DNA of 64,000 nt from Micrococcus lacusdianchii. GTDB lineage: Bacteria > Actinomycetota > Actinomycetes > Actinomycetales > Micrococcaceae. The notes under the pieces are model-generated. The model was not told the origin of the DNA, did no database searches, and saw only the letters and a list, made by a program, of their open reading frames with translations. The translations under genes were made by a program, and so were the position numbers. The stretch lies in NCBI RefSeq assembly GCF_023155805.1, contig NZ_JAKNUW010000009.1, forward strand, positions 47,372-111,371, given 5' to 3'. Of this stretch, positions 1 to 7,824 are shown piece after piece (position 1 is the first letter of the stretch; every line of letters starts with the position of its first letter).

Positions 1-881
1 GCGTGTGGCTGACCCGGCGGGAGCCGGACGGACACGGCGCGCCCCTTCCTGCCACCCTGCTGGTCGCCCCGCACGCCGGCGGCCGGGTGCTGGCCCGGGC
101 GTGGGGCCCGGGCGCGGCGCTCGCCGTCGCCCGGGCGGAGCGGCTGCTGGGCCTGCACGACGACGGCTGGGCCGCCTTCGACGCCCTGCTCGCCTCCGGC
201 TCGGGGCGGCCCGTGCTCCCGTGGCACGTGCGGGAGGCGCGCCGGCGCCGCCCCGGGCTGCGTCTGCCGGCCGGCGGTCAGCTGGCCCGCCAGCTGATGA
301 CGGTGGTCCTCGAGCAGAAGGTCACCCACGAGCAGGCGCGGCACGGCTGGCGCACCCTCGTGCGCCTGGCCCACCGGATCGAGGACGCCACGCCGCCCGG
401 ACCCGCCCCGGCGGGGATGCTCCTGCCGCCGACCCCGGAGGCCGTGCTGCGGGTGCCGTCCTGGGACTGGCACGCGCGCGCGTGGGTGCAGCCGGCCCAG
501 TCGAGGGCGGTCCTGGAGGTGGCCCGCCGCGCGTCGTCCCTGGACCGCCTCGGGGAGGCGACGCCGCCCGGAGACGCGGCCGCGGCCGCGCGCCTCGCCC
601 GGACGCTGCTGCGGGTGCCCGGGATCGGGCCGTGGACGGCCGCCGAGGCCCTGCAGCGCAGCCACGGCGCCGCGGACCTGGTGTCCGTGGGTGACTACCA
701 CCTGGCCCAGTTCGTGGGGCAGGTGCTCACGGGCCGGCGCACGGACGACGCCGGCATGCTGCGGCTCCTGGCGCCCTGGACCGGGCACCGCCAGCGGCTG
801 GTGCGGCTGATCGGACTCTCGGGTGAGCGCAAGCAGGCGTTCGGTCCGAAGCTGGCCCCCGCGGACCACCGGCGGATCTGA
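1..881 (+). CDS. DNA-3-methyladenine glycosylase-like protein (HhH-GPD), 5' end outside window
   Basis: This is probably an AlkA-type base-excision repair glycosylase that removes alkylated purines from DNA. The reading frame is open from the first bases to TGA at 879-881. A GTG at position 3 could be read as a start, but the N-terminal lobe looks incomplete, so the gene most likely begins left of the window. Counting from that GTG, the helix-hairpin-helix segment with GIGPWTA lies near residues 210-216. The Asp of SVGDYHL (about residue 231) sits where the family places its catalytic Asp. Upstream text such as QLMTVVLEQKVT fits the helical glycosylase fold. The next gene starts 170 bp later on the same strand. 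Substrate range cannot be told from the sequence; an EndoIII-like enzyme is less likely because no Fe-S cysteine cluster is seen. Confidence 0.72.
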   Translation, partial: VWLTRREPDGHGAPLPATLLVAPHAGGRVLARAWGPGAALAVARAERLLGLHDDGWAAFDALLASGSGRPVLPWHVREARRRRPGLRLPAGGQLARQLMTVVLEQKVTHEQARHGWRTLVRLAHRIEDATPPGPAPAGMLLPPTPEAVLRVPSWDWHARAWVQPAQSRAVLEVARRASSLDRLGEATPPGDAAAAARLARTLLRVPGIGPWTAAEALQRSHGAADLVSVGDYHLAQFVGQVLTGRRTDDAGMLRLLAPWTGHRQRLVRLIGLSGERKQAFGPKLAPADHRRI

Positions 882-1051
882 GCGCGGCTCCTGCACAGGT
901 GCCCGGACGCCCCCGCCCGTCCCCCGCGCGCCGTCCGCCCGCCCCGCCGGCACCCGCCGTGCGGGAGCGTGGGTCCCGGCCGCCCCGACCGGGACGGCCA
1001 TCGCCCGCCGGACCGGACGGGTCCGGCGTCGTCTCCCCCTGGAGGACCGCC

Positions 1052-1510
1052 ATGACCGCCCAGCACCACCCCGTCCCCACGGCCAATGCCGCCGAGCCCC
1101 ACGGACCGGGGACACCCGCCACGCTGCGCCCCGGTGAGCGCGGCTCCGTGCTCGTGCTCTCCCCGCCCGGCTCCGCGGAGGAGGGCATGGGCCACGCGGT
1201 CGCGTGGATCACGGCCTTCGAGCAGGACTGCGGCCTCGTGCTGGACCCCGACGCCACGAGCCTGTACGCGGTGGCGGAGGTGTCCGCACTGGTCCTCGAG
1301 GAGCCGGACGAGACGGACGAGGGGATCGCCGCGCACCTGGACTTCGTGCTGGCGGACGGGGTGTGGCACCACCGCGGCGCCTGCCCGCCCGCACCGCAGG
1401 GGTCGTCCGCGAGCGCGTGGGCCTGGCACGTGCACCGGCTGCAGCGGGCGGCCGCGCCCGGCAGCCTCGGGACGGCGTGGGACGTGTACCCGCTGCCGGC
1501 CGCGCACTGA
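1052..1510 (+). CDS. Hypothetical protein, 152 aa
   Basis: I do not recognise this protein. The ATG at 1052 is chosen because GGAGGA lies at 1041-1046, 5 bp upstream. A longer reading from GTG at 899 is possible but has no ribosome binding site. The product is soluble and acidic, with a proline- and histidine-rich first 25 residues, then a compact alternation of strands and helices (LVLSPP, HAVAWITAFEQDCGL, LYAVAEVSALVLEEP, AAHLDFVLADGVWHH). No signal peptide, membrane segment or metal motif is visible. It stands alone: the glycosylase upstream ends 170 bp before it, and downstream it converges on the remains of an acyl-CoA synthetase pseudogene. Confidence 0.6.
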   Translation: MTAQHHPVPTANAAEPHGPGTPATLRPGERGSVLVLSPPGSAEEGMGHAVAWITAFEQDCGLVLDPDATSLYAVAEVSALVLEEPDETDEGIAAHLDFVLADGVWHHRGACPPAPQGSSASAWAWHVHRLQRAAAPGSLGTAWDVYPLPAAH

Positions 1511-1524
1511 GGGCGGCGGCGCAC

Positions 1525-2558
1525 GGGCTCGACGATGGCCGGGTCCAGGATCTTCATCTCCACGTGGGGCATGGACCGTCCGACGGTCTGCGTTCGCCGC
1601 TCTCGGTCACCGACCGCAGCGCGGCGGCCGGGTCGAACGAGCGCGGGGGGAGGATGGAGGCCGCACCGTGCGAGACCGCTGCGATCAGACCGATCACCAT
1701 GCCGAAGCAGTGGAAGAACGGCACGGGGATGACCACGCCGTCCTCCTCGGTGCACCGCAGGGGCCGGCCGATGTGGAACCCGTTGTTGAGCACGTTGCGG
1801 TGGGTGAGGGTGACGCCCTTGGGGAACCCCGTGGTGCCGGAGGTGTACTGCAGGGTGACCGGGTCGTCGGGGCCGGCCGCCGCCTCACGCGCGGTCAGCT
1901 CCTCGTCGCTCACCCCGGCGCCCGCGGCCAGGAAGGCGGCCCACGCCGTCTCGGTCGCGGGCTCGCCCGGTCGGCCGGCGACGACGGCGTCCCCGCCCGG
2001 TCCGTCACCCTCGGGCCCGTCCGTGGCCGGCCCGCCGACCGGCACGGCGTCCGCGTCGGCGGGCAGCAGGACGAGCTGCCGCAGCGCGGGAGCGCCCTCC
2101 CGGGCCACCTGCCGGGCGATCTGCGGCGGGTCCGTGCGCGCATCCGGGCACGCGACCACGAGGCCGCGCATGACGCACTGCTCCACCACGGGGGTGAGCT
2201 CGTGCGCCCGGTAGGCGGGGTTGAGCTCGACCAGGATGACGCCGGCCCGCGCGGCGCCGTAGAGCAGGGTGGCCCACTCGGCCACGTTGGGGCTCCACCT
2301 GCCCAGTCGATCGCCCCGCTCGTAGCCGGCGGCGATCAGCGCCTTCGCCACGCCGCGTGACGCCTCGGCCAGCTGGGTGTACGTCCACCGGCGGCCGGTG
2401 GACCGCTCGTCGAGGGCCACGGCGCTCGGGAACCGCTCGGCGGTGGCGTCCAGGTTCAGAGCGAGGGTCTCGTCCAGCAGGTCGATGTCCTGCGGACCGG
2501 CGGTGTCGGACTCGGCGGCGGGCATGTCCGGAGCGGACGCGTCCACGGTGGGGCTCAC
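1525..2558 (-). pseudogene. Decayed AMP-binding acyl-CoA synthetase (FadD-like)
   Basis: The N-terminal half of a fatty-acyl-CoA synthetase is intact: start GTG at 2558 with AGGAGG just upstream, TYTQLAEAS near the front, and the ATP-binding P-loop YTSGTTGFPKGVTLTH. After AAALRSVTE the frame breaks. The next family-like text, ERRTQTVGRSMPHVEMKILDP, lies in a different frame, just downstream (about 1530-1606). In intact enzymes about 100 residues separate these segments, so an out-of-frame internal deletion near 1600-1606 is the simplest reading. Homology then stops around 1525, so the C-terminal adenylation lid with its catalytic Lys is also gone. A translated product of about 335 residues would lack most of the acyl site. 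It cannot be a working ligase. Confidence 0.82.
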
Positions 2559-2690
2559 GGTGACCTCCTGCACCGGGTGGCCGGACCCACTCCGTGTGGC
2601 GCGGATCACAGCCGGTGACCGTCGGTGAGCTCACCCGAGACGACCCTCCGCGCCCAGCCCCTCCCCGGGATCAGACCTCCCGGGCATGCG

Positions 2691-2726
2691 GAAGGCCCCG
2701 GGACCGTGTCCGGTCCCGGGGCCTTC
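2691..2726 (-). terminator. Intrinsic terminator after tRNA-Tyr
   Basis: A perfect 16-bp inverted repeat (2691-2706 with 2711-2726) has a TGTC loop. It lies 7 bp past the 3' end of tRNA-Tyr on the minus strand. There is no clear U-run, as is usual for terminators in very GC-rich actinobacteria. Confidence 0.85.
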
Positions 2727-2733
2727 GCTCCTG

Positions 2734-2815
2734 TGGCAGATGAGGGATTCGAACCCCCGTAGGCAGTGCCAGCTGATTTACAGTCAGCCCCCTTTGGCCG
2801 CTCGGGTAATCTGCC
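2734..2815 (-). tRNA. tRNA-Tyr (anticodon GTA)
   Basis: Read on the minus strand, the gene begins GGCAGAT at 2815 and ends ATCTGCC plus discriminator A at 2734, which gives a perfect 7-bp acceptor stem. The anticodon stem-loop reads CTGACTGTAAATCAG, so the anticodon is GTA (Tyr). The T-loop contains GGTTCGAATCC. A long variable arm makes it an 82-nt class II tRNA, as expected for bacterial tRNA-Tyr. The terminal CCA is not encoded. It stands alone, with its own terminator immediately downstream. Confidence 0.97.
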
Positions 2816-2957
2816 GGGCTGCCGCGTCGGCCTCCCATGTGGATCACACGGTCAACCGATCAGGCGAGAGTCGACTGTACAGCACGGCCGCGCCCGGCCG
2901 CCACTTGCGGAAGCGGTGACCGTCGCGGAGCCCTCCGCCCGGGCCCGCCGCGCCGGA

Positions 2958-2963
2958 TAGGCT
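2958..2963 (+). promoter_or_regulatory. -10 box (TAGGCT) of yajQ
   Basis: TAGGCT lies 37 bp before the yajQ ATG. Together with the AGGAGG ribosome binding site at 2991-2996 it implies a short, conventional leader of about 30 nt. This contrasts with the leaderless layout of many neighbours. No clear -35 is visible. Confidence 0.45.
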
Positions 2964-3000
2964 GGCCCGAGCATCCCGAGCCCCGAGACCAGGAGGACCC

Positions 3001-3489
3001 ATGGCCAGCGATTCCACGTTCGACGTCGTCAGCAAGGTGGACAAGCAGGAGGTCTCCAACGCCCTGAACCAGGCGCAGAAGGAGATCGCTCAGCGCTACG
3101 ACTTCAAGGGCGTCGGCGCCGAGATCGACTTCTCCGGCGAGAAGATCCTCATGAAGGCCTCCTCCGAGGAGCGCGTGAAGGCCGTGCTGGACGTGTTCGA
3201 GTCCAAGCTCGTCAAGCGCGGCATCTCCCTGAAGTCCCTCGACGTGGGCGAGCCCTACGCCTCCGGCAAGGAGACCCGCCTCGAGGCGTCCATCAAGGAG
3301 GGCATCGACCAGCCCACCGCCAAGAAGATCACCAAGCTGATCCGCGACGAAGCGCCCAAGTCCGTCAAGGCCGTGATCCAGGGCGACGAGCTGCGCGTGT
3401 CCTCCAAGTCCCGCGACGAGCTGCAGGAGACCATCGCCCTCCTGAAGACGTTCGAGGACGCCGACCTGCAGTTCATCAACTTCCGCTGA
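3001..3489 (+). CDS. yajQ: YajQ family nucleotide-binding protein
   Basis: This is a 162-residue YajQ/DUF520 protein, a family of two linked ferredoxin-like domains that binds nucleotides; some members bind cyclic di-GMP and act as transcriptional effectors. The family opening is clear (DSTFDVVSKVDKQEVSNAL, then RYDFKG at about residues 37-42), as is the C-terminal ELQETIALLKTFEDADLQF. The length is the usual one. AGGAGG at 2991-2996 sets the ATG at 3001. It is followed 53 bp later by an unknown gene on the same strand, and the two probably form one transcript ending at the hairpin at 4114-4147. The ligand in this organism cannot be read from the sequence. Confidence 0.93.
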   Translation: MASDSTFDVVSKVDKQEVSNALNQAQKEIAQRYDFKGVGAEIDFSGEKILMKASSEERVKAVLDVFESKLVKRGISLKSLDVGEPYASGKETRLEASIKEGIDQPTAKKITKLIRDEAPKSVKAVIQGDELRVSSKSRDELQETIALLKTFEDADLQFINFR

Positions 3490-3542
3490 TCCGTCCCGCC
3501 CCTCGCGTCCGCCCGGCGGGCGCAGCCGACCGAGGAGTCCGC

Positions 3543-4052
3543 ATGCTCTACCTGATCGACCCGCGCGGCGCCGTGTGGCAGTCCGCCGACTACACGCTCG
3601 CCAAGGCCGTGGCCCGGCAGCGCGTGGACGGCCGTCCCGTGGACGACCTGCCCCTGGCCACGGCCCGCCTCGAGATCGACGCCGCCGACGCCCTCGACCT
3701 GGCCCTGCGCCACGGCCTGGCCGCCCCGCGCGGGATCCTGCTGGACGGCAGCTGGGTCAGCCAGGTGCTCAAGCCGGCCACGCTCAAGGCCCAGCGCTCG
3801 AACCAGGACGCCACCGCGGCGCAACTCGAGCCCGTCGAGCGGTACACCGAGGGGGAGCCGGTCAAGCGGCACCACCGGGACGTCGTCCGCGAGGGCGCCC
3901 CGCGCGCCCTGGACAAGCGGATCGAGCAGGCCGAGAAGGACGCCCGCGACGCGCTCCAGGCGGCCCCGCGCCGCGAGCTGATCACCCATTGGCGCGGGCT
4001 GGGCGGCACGCTGCCGGAGACGATCGTCGCGGACCTCGACGACGCCGAGTGA
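3543..4052 (+). CDS. Hypothetical protein, 169 aa, downstream of yajQ
   Basis: I do not recognise this protein. It has a mixed strand/helix N-terminal half (LYLIDPRGAVWQSADYTLA). The C-terminal half is charged and helical, with runs such as LDKRIEQAEKDARDALQAA that could form a coiled coil, and it ends in an acidic tail (VADLDDAE). No transmembrane segment or signal peptide is seen. The start ATG at 3543 follows GAGGAG at 3532-3537. It lies 53 bp after yajQ with no terminator between, so the two are likely co-transcribed. Confidence 0.65.
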   Translation: MLYLIDPRGAVWQSADYTLAKAVARQRVDGRPVDDLPLATARLEIDAADALDLALRHGLAAPRGILLDGSWVSQVLKPATLKAQRSNQDATAAQLEPVERYTEGEPVKRHHRDVVREGAPRALDKRIEQAEKDARDALQAAPRRELITHWRGLGGTLPETIVADLDDAE

Positions 4053-4113
4053 TCGGCCTCTGACGGCCACACCGACGCGCGCCGTGCGGGCCGACGCCGA
4101 CCGGAACGCCCGA

Positions 4114-4147
4114 CGGCCCCTCACCTCCGTGCGGAGGTGAGGGGCCG
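4114..4147. terminator. Bidirectional terminator
   Basis: A perfect 16-bp stem (4114-4129 with 4132-4147) has a 2-nt spacer. It sits in the gap between the convergent gene ends at 4052 (plus) and 4180 (minus), so it can serve both transcripts. Confidence 0.85.
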
Positions 4148-4179
4148 CCGTCGTGCCGGGGCGCGATCCGCCGGACAGC

Positions 4180-5592
4180 TCAGGCCAGGCCGGCGCCGGT
4201 CCGGGAGATGCGGGTCATCTCGTCCCGGTCCACGACCTTGACGCGCTCGCGCTCGACCGGGCCCGCCTCGGTGGCGGCGGCGCCGAGGGACTTCTCGTGG
4301 GAGTCCAGGGCGTGCCAGCCCTCCCACGTGGTGTACTCGACACCGCGCTCGTCCAGGAGTGCGAGGATCGCGTCCTCGGACGGCTCCTGCGCGGTGTAGA
4401 GACCGGGCTCGTCCTCGATCAGGTGCTTGATGGTCTCGAGCGAGTCGCCCTTCGTGGAGCCGATCAGCCCCACGGGGCCGCGCTTGATCCAGCCGGAGGT
4501 GTAGAGGCCCGGCACCGGCTGGCCGGCTGCGTCGAGCACGCGCCCCTCCGCATTCGGGATCACGCCGCGGACGGCGTCGAACTCCACACCCTCCACGGGC
4601 GAGCCGAAGTAGCCCACCGCCCGGTAGACCGCCTGCACCGGGTAGTCCACGGTCTCCTCCGTCGGGCGGACCCCACCGGAGCCGTCCAGCTCCATCCGAC
4701 GCATCCGCAGACCGTCCACCCGGCCGTCCCCGTCCTCGTCCAGGAACTCCTCCGGGGCCTGGAGGAAGTGCAGATGCAGCCGGCGGGAGGCGCTCTGCTG
4801 GCGGTCCTCCTGCTCCATGAGCCAGTTGGTCAGCGTGCCGACCATGGTGCGGACCTGGTTGTTCTCCTCGATGGCCTGCTCGGAGGCGGCGTCGAAGTCG
4901 AAGTCCTCCTCGTAGAGCACGATGTCCACGTCGCGGGAGTGGGCCAGCTCGCGCAGCTCGAGCGGGGTGAACTTGATCTGCGCGGGGCCGCGGCGGCCGA
5001 ACACGTGCACGTCCGTCACCGGCGAGGCCTTGAGCGCCTGGTACACATTGTCCGGGATCTCGGTGGGCAGCAGGTCGTCCGCGTGCTTGGAGAGGATGCG
5101 GGCCACGTCCAGGGCCACATTGCCGTTGCCGATCACGGCCACGGACTGCGCATCCAGCGTCCACTCGCGCGGCACGTCCGGGTGTCCGTCGTACCAGGAG
5201 GCGAAGTCGGCGCCGCCGAAGGAGCCCTCCAGCTCGACGCCGGGCACGTCCAGGGCCGCGTCGCGCACGGCGCCGGTGGTGAAGACGACGACGTCGTAGA
5301 GGCGCCGCAGGTCCTCGAGGGACACGGTGGTGCCCACGTCCACGTTGCCGAGGAAACGGATGTCCCCGCGGTCCATGACCTTGTGCAGGGCGTTCACGAT
5401 GCCCTTGATCCGCGGGTGGTCCGGGGCCACGCCGTACCGGATCAAGCCGAACGGGGCCGGGTAGCGGTCGAACAGGTCGATGCTGACCCGGAACTCCCGC
5501 TCCTCCTTGGTGAGGATGTCCGCGGTGTAGACACCGGCGGGGCCGGCGCCGACGACGGCGATGCGCAGCGGGCGGTCAGGGCGTTCGGTCAC
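4180..5592 (-). CDS. Ferredoxin/adrenodoxin-type NADP+ reductase (FprA-like)
   Basis: This flavoprotein passes electrons between NADPH and ferredoxin. The FAD-binding motif VVGAGPAGVYTADIL is at about residues 13-27 and the NADP-binding motif VAVIGNGNVALDVARIL is near residues 145-161. The family's C-terminal FAD/NADP segment GWIKRGPVGLIGSTKGD is also present. GTG at 5592 is preferred: it puts the first strand 10 residues in, and GGAAGGA lies about 11 nt upstream. Reading from 5670 would add an unlikely basic, Cys-containing leader. At 470 residues it matches mycobacterial FprA. It is a single gene: a terminator separates it from its convergent neighbour, and rarD is divergent. Its ferredoxin partner is not in the window. 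Confidence 0.9.
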   Translation of the reverse strand: MTERPDRPLRIAVVGAGPAGVYTADILTKEEREFRVSIDLFDRYPAPFGLIRYGVAPDHPRIKGIVNALHKVMDRGDIRFLGNVDVGTTVSLEDLRRLYDVVVFTTGAVRDAALDVPGVELEGSFGGADFASWYDGHPDVPREWTLDAQSVAVIGNGNVALDVARILSKHADDLLPTEIPDNVYQALKASPVTDVHVFGRRGPAQIKFTPLELRELAHSRDVDIVLYEEDFDFDAASEQAIEENNQVRTMVGTLTNWLMEQEDRQQSASRRLHLHFLQAPEEFLDEDGDGRVDGLRMRRMELDGSGGVRPTEETVDYPVQAVYRAVGYFGSPVEGVEFDAVRGVIPNAEGRVLDAAGQPVPGLYTSGWIKRGPVGLIGSTKGDSLETIKHLIEDEPGLYTAQEPSEDAILALLDERGVEYTTWEGWHALDSHEKSLGAAATEAGPVERERVKVVDRDEMTRISRTGAGLA

Positions 5593-5701
5593 AGCGAGGG
5601 TGTCCTTCCAACGGCGGTCGAGGAGGCAGGACGGGGTGGGCACACGGCCACGAGGCGCGGGGCCGGGCACGGGCCCGTCCGGTCCTGGGATTCAGCCCCC
5701 G

Positions 5702-5707
5702 AGTCTA
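5702..5707 (-). promoter_or_regulatory. -10 box (TAGACT) of the fprA-like gene
   Basis: TAGACT on the minus strand lies about 110 bp before the reductase start. It is the same hexamer found in front of many genes in the window, but here it implies a long leader. The -35 region is not recognisable. Confidence 0.35.
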
Positions 5708-5783
5708 CCGGCGCGCCCGCGCGAGCCGCCGTGAGTCCGCTCACCGCGCAGGCGCCCGGCCCGGGGAGTCGGCGCACCGGGCC

Positions 5784-5789
5784 TACCCT
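5784..5789 (+). promoter_or_regulatory. -10 box (TACCCT), leaderless rarD
   Basis: TACCCT ends 6 nt before the GTG start at 5796. That places the expected transcription start on the initiation codon itself. No Shine-Dalgarno sequence is present. Confidence 0.5.
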
Positions 5790-5795
5790 GGTCCG

Positions 5796-6812
5796 GTGAT
5801 CCGCCGCTCCTCCTCCGCCTCAGCCACCCCCACCTCCCCGGTGCCCGCCTCCCCGGACACCGGTGCACTGCCCACCGTGCGCCCGAACGAGTCCGGCTCC
5901 TCTCCCGCTGGGCTGGCCTCCGGACTGGGCGCCTACCTGATCTGGGGACTGCTGCCGCTGTACATGGCCGCCCTGGACCCGGCGTCGGCGGTGGAGATCG
6001 TGGTGGTGCGGATCGGCTTCTCCCTCCTGTTCTGCCTGGTCCTGCTCGCACTCATGCGGCGCCTGCCGGAGCTCGTCACCGCGCTGCGCACACCGCGCCG
6101 GTGGGGCACCACCGGCCTGGCGGCGGCCCTGATCGGAGTCAACTGGTTCCTCTACGCCCTGTCCGTGACCAGCGGGAACGTGCTCCAAGCCTCCCTCGGC
6201 TACTTCATGAACCCCCTGGTCAACGTCCTGCTCGGCGTGCTGCTGCTCGGAGAGCGGCTGCGCCGGCTCCAGTGGGTCGCCGTCGCCGTGGCCGTCACCG
6301 CGGTCCTCGTCATGGCGCTGGCGCTCGGTGAGGTGCCGTGGATCTCGCTGGGGCTCGCGTGCACATTCGGGCTGTACGGGTTCGTGAAGAAGCGCTTCCC
6401 CGTGCCGGTGCACTCAGTGACCGCCATGACGGCGGAGACCGTGGCGCTCGCGCCCGTCTTCGTGGTGGGCACCGCGCTGCTCGCGCAGGCCGGGAGCCTC
6501 ACCACGGTCACGGAGGGCCCGGGGCACTTCTGGCTCATGGCCGCCTCGGGCATCCTCACGGCGCTGCCCCTGATCCTCTTCTCCGCGGCGGCGAAGGAGC
6601 TCACGCTCACCACGCTGGGCATGCTCCAGTACACGGCCCCGATGCTCCAGTTCCTGGTGGCCGTGCTGGTCCTCGGGGAGCACATGCCCGCCGCCCGGTG
6701 GATCGGCTTCGGGCTGATCTGGCTCTCACTAATCGTGTTCTCGGCGGACCAGCTCCACGAGGGGCGGCTGCGCCGTCGGGCGGGCCGGGCCGCGGCCCGA
6801 GCCCACGCCTAG
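5796..6812 (+). CDS. rarD: RarD-type EamA/DMT family permease
   Basis: This is a ten-helix inner-membrane transporter of the drug/metabolite superfamily, RarD branch. The diagnostic start GLGAYLIWGLLPLYMAAL (about residues 46-63) and VEIVVVRIGFSLLF are present, as are two internal repeats, with ITAALPLILFSAAAKELTL-like text and MLQYTAPMLQFLVAV in the second. A 40-residue Ser/Pro-rich N-terminal tail precedes the first helix. Length is 338 aa. GTG at 5796 is used because a TACCCT -10 box lies 6 nt upstream and no internal start has a ribosome binding site. The substrate is unknown; E. coli RarD is only loosely tied to chloramphenicol sensitivity. The next gene starts 10 bp later but carries its own -10 box. 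Confidence 0.88.
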   Translation: MIRRSSSASATPTSPVPASPDTGALPTVRPNESGSSPAGLASGLGAYLIWGLLPLYMAALDPASAVEIVVVRIGFSLLFCLVLLALMRRLPELVTALRTPRRWGTTGLAAALIGVNWFLYALSVTSGNVLQASLGYFMNPLVNVLLGVLLLGERLRRLQWVAVAVAVTAVLVMALALGEVPWISLGLACTFGLYGFVKKRFPVPVHSVTAMTAETVALAPVFVVGTALLAQAGSLTTVTEGPGHFWLMAASGILTALPLILFSAAAKELTLTTLGMLQYTAPMLQFLVAVLVLGEHMPAARWIGFGLIWLSLIVFSADQLHEGRLRRRAGRAAARAHA

Positions 6813-6815
6813 ACT
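6810..6815 (+). promoter_or_regulatory. -10 box (TAGACT), leaderless SUKH-like gene
   Basis: TAGACT overlaps the rarD stop region and ends 6 nt before the ATG at 6822. This is the exact layout of a leaderless transcript. Confidence 0.55.
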
Positions 6816-6821
6816 GGCCCC

Positions 6822-7307
6822 ATGCCCCCCAAGCCCCCCGCCCCCGTGTACCTGCCCGCGTTCCAGAAGCTCGTGCCGGACCTGCTGGGCGAGCCCTGGC
6901 AGGAGGACGACGGCCTGGCCGACGCCGACATCGACGCCCGCCTGGCCGCCTCCCCCGCCGCCGCGCAGCTGGACGGGCAGCTCGTGCTCCCCACCGCGCT
7001 GCGGGAGTTCTACCGGGCCCTGGGCAACTGCGGTGACCTGCTGGAGACGGACCACTACGTCTGGGACCCGGACGACCTCGAGGTCAGGGACGGGTTCCTG
7101 ATGTTCCTCGAGGACGCCGGGGAGACCGTGGTGTGGGGCCTGCCGGTGGCGAACCTGGCCCTGCCGGACCCGCTGGTGCACCGCCGCTCCACCGGGGCCG
7201 AGGCCGAGGACGGCGAGTGGGAGGACGAGGGCGGCACGTTCAGCGAGTTCGTCACGGACCTGCTCGTGTGGTCCTTCGAGGCCGACGACGAGGCCGCGGA
7301 CCGATGA
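6822..7307 (+). CDS. SMI1/KNR4 (SUKH)-like protein
   Basis: This 161-residue acidic protein has the look of the SUKH fold: an early LPTALREFYRALGN segment (about residues 56-69), then DGFLMFLEDAGETVVWGLPV (about 90-109) and a late EFVTDLLVWSF helix. SUKH proteins include immunity proteins against polymorphic toxins, but also many single-gene regulators and scaffolds. No toxin gene is adjacent. Its stop overlaps the start of the HIT gene (ATGA), so the two are translationally coupled, which hints at a shared role. A second protein of the same general type is encoded at 16779-17426. Family assignment is from motif memory and is moderate. Confidence 0.6.
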   Translation: MPPKPPAPVYLPAFQKLVPDLLGEPWQEDDGLADADIDARLAASPAAAQLDGQLVLPTALREFYRALGNCGDLLETDHYVWDPDDLEVRDGFLMFLEDAGETVVWGLPVANLALPDPLVHRRSTGAEAEDGEWEDEGGTFSEFVTDLLVWSFEADDEAADR

Positions 7308-7801
7308 CCGCCGCCTCCGGACGGATCTCCCACGCCCCCGAGGGGTACGTGTGCCCGTTCTGCGGCCTGGTGGCCGGGGACACCTCCGACCCGCGCAACC
7401 GCTGCGAGCCGGAGGACACGGTCTACCAGGACGAGGACGTGATCGTGCTGATCGCCGCGGACGGGTTCGGGGACCACGAGGGCCACGCCATGGTATGCCC
7501 GGCCGAGCACTACGAGAACCTGTACGACCTGCCCTCCCGGGTGCTGCAGCGCATCGCCCTGACCGCCAAGCAGGTGGCGCTGGCCATGAAGGAGACGTGG
7601 GCGCCGGACGGGGTGTCCACCCGCCAGCACAACGAGCCCGCCGGCAACCAGCACGTATGGCATTACCACCTGCACGTCTTCCCGCGGTTCGAGGAGGACC
7701 TGCTCTACCGGCAGCTGCGCCACGCCGTGGCGCCCGAGGTCAGGGCCGCGAAGGCCCGCGAGCTCGCCGCGGTCCTCGACATGGGGCCCACCCGGATCTG
7801 A
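7304..7801 (+). CDS. HIT family nucleotide hydrolase/transferase
   Basis: Histidine-triad proteins hydrolyse or transfer nucleoside phosphates such as AMP-lysine or dinucleoside polyphosphates. The triad is H120-Y-H122-L-H124 followed by VF. Near the N-terminus C17-P-F-C20 could bind zinc, as in HinT/Aprataxin-like and some GalT-like members. The ATG at 7304 overlaps the upstream stop codon (ATGA), which fixes the start. Upstream in-frame text is the antisense-free shadow of the previous gene and is excluded. The product has 165 residues. The central region (DGFGDHEGHAMVCPAEHYENLYDL) is somewhat longer than in minimal HinT. The convergent esterase gene ends 23 bp downstream. Confidence 0.9.
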   Translation: MTAASGRISHAPEGYVCPFCGLVAGDTSDPRNRCEPEDTVYQDEDVIVLIAADGFGDHEGHAMVCPAEHYENLYDLPSRVLQRIALTAKQVALAMKETWAPDGVSTRQHNEPAGNQHVWHYHLHVFPRFEEDLLYRQLRHAVAPEVRAAKARELAAVLDMGPTRI

Positions 7802-7824
7802 CTCCGCACGGGCCCTGCGGGGCC

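Noticed and set aside
6822..7801. SUKH-like/HIT pair as a toxin-immunity system
   Set aside because: HIT proteins are metabolic enzymes with full catalytic triads here, and no toxin domain is present; kept only as a coupled pair of unknown meaning.
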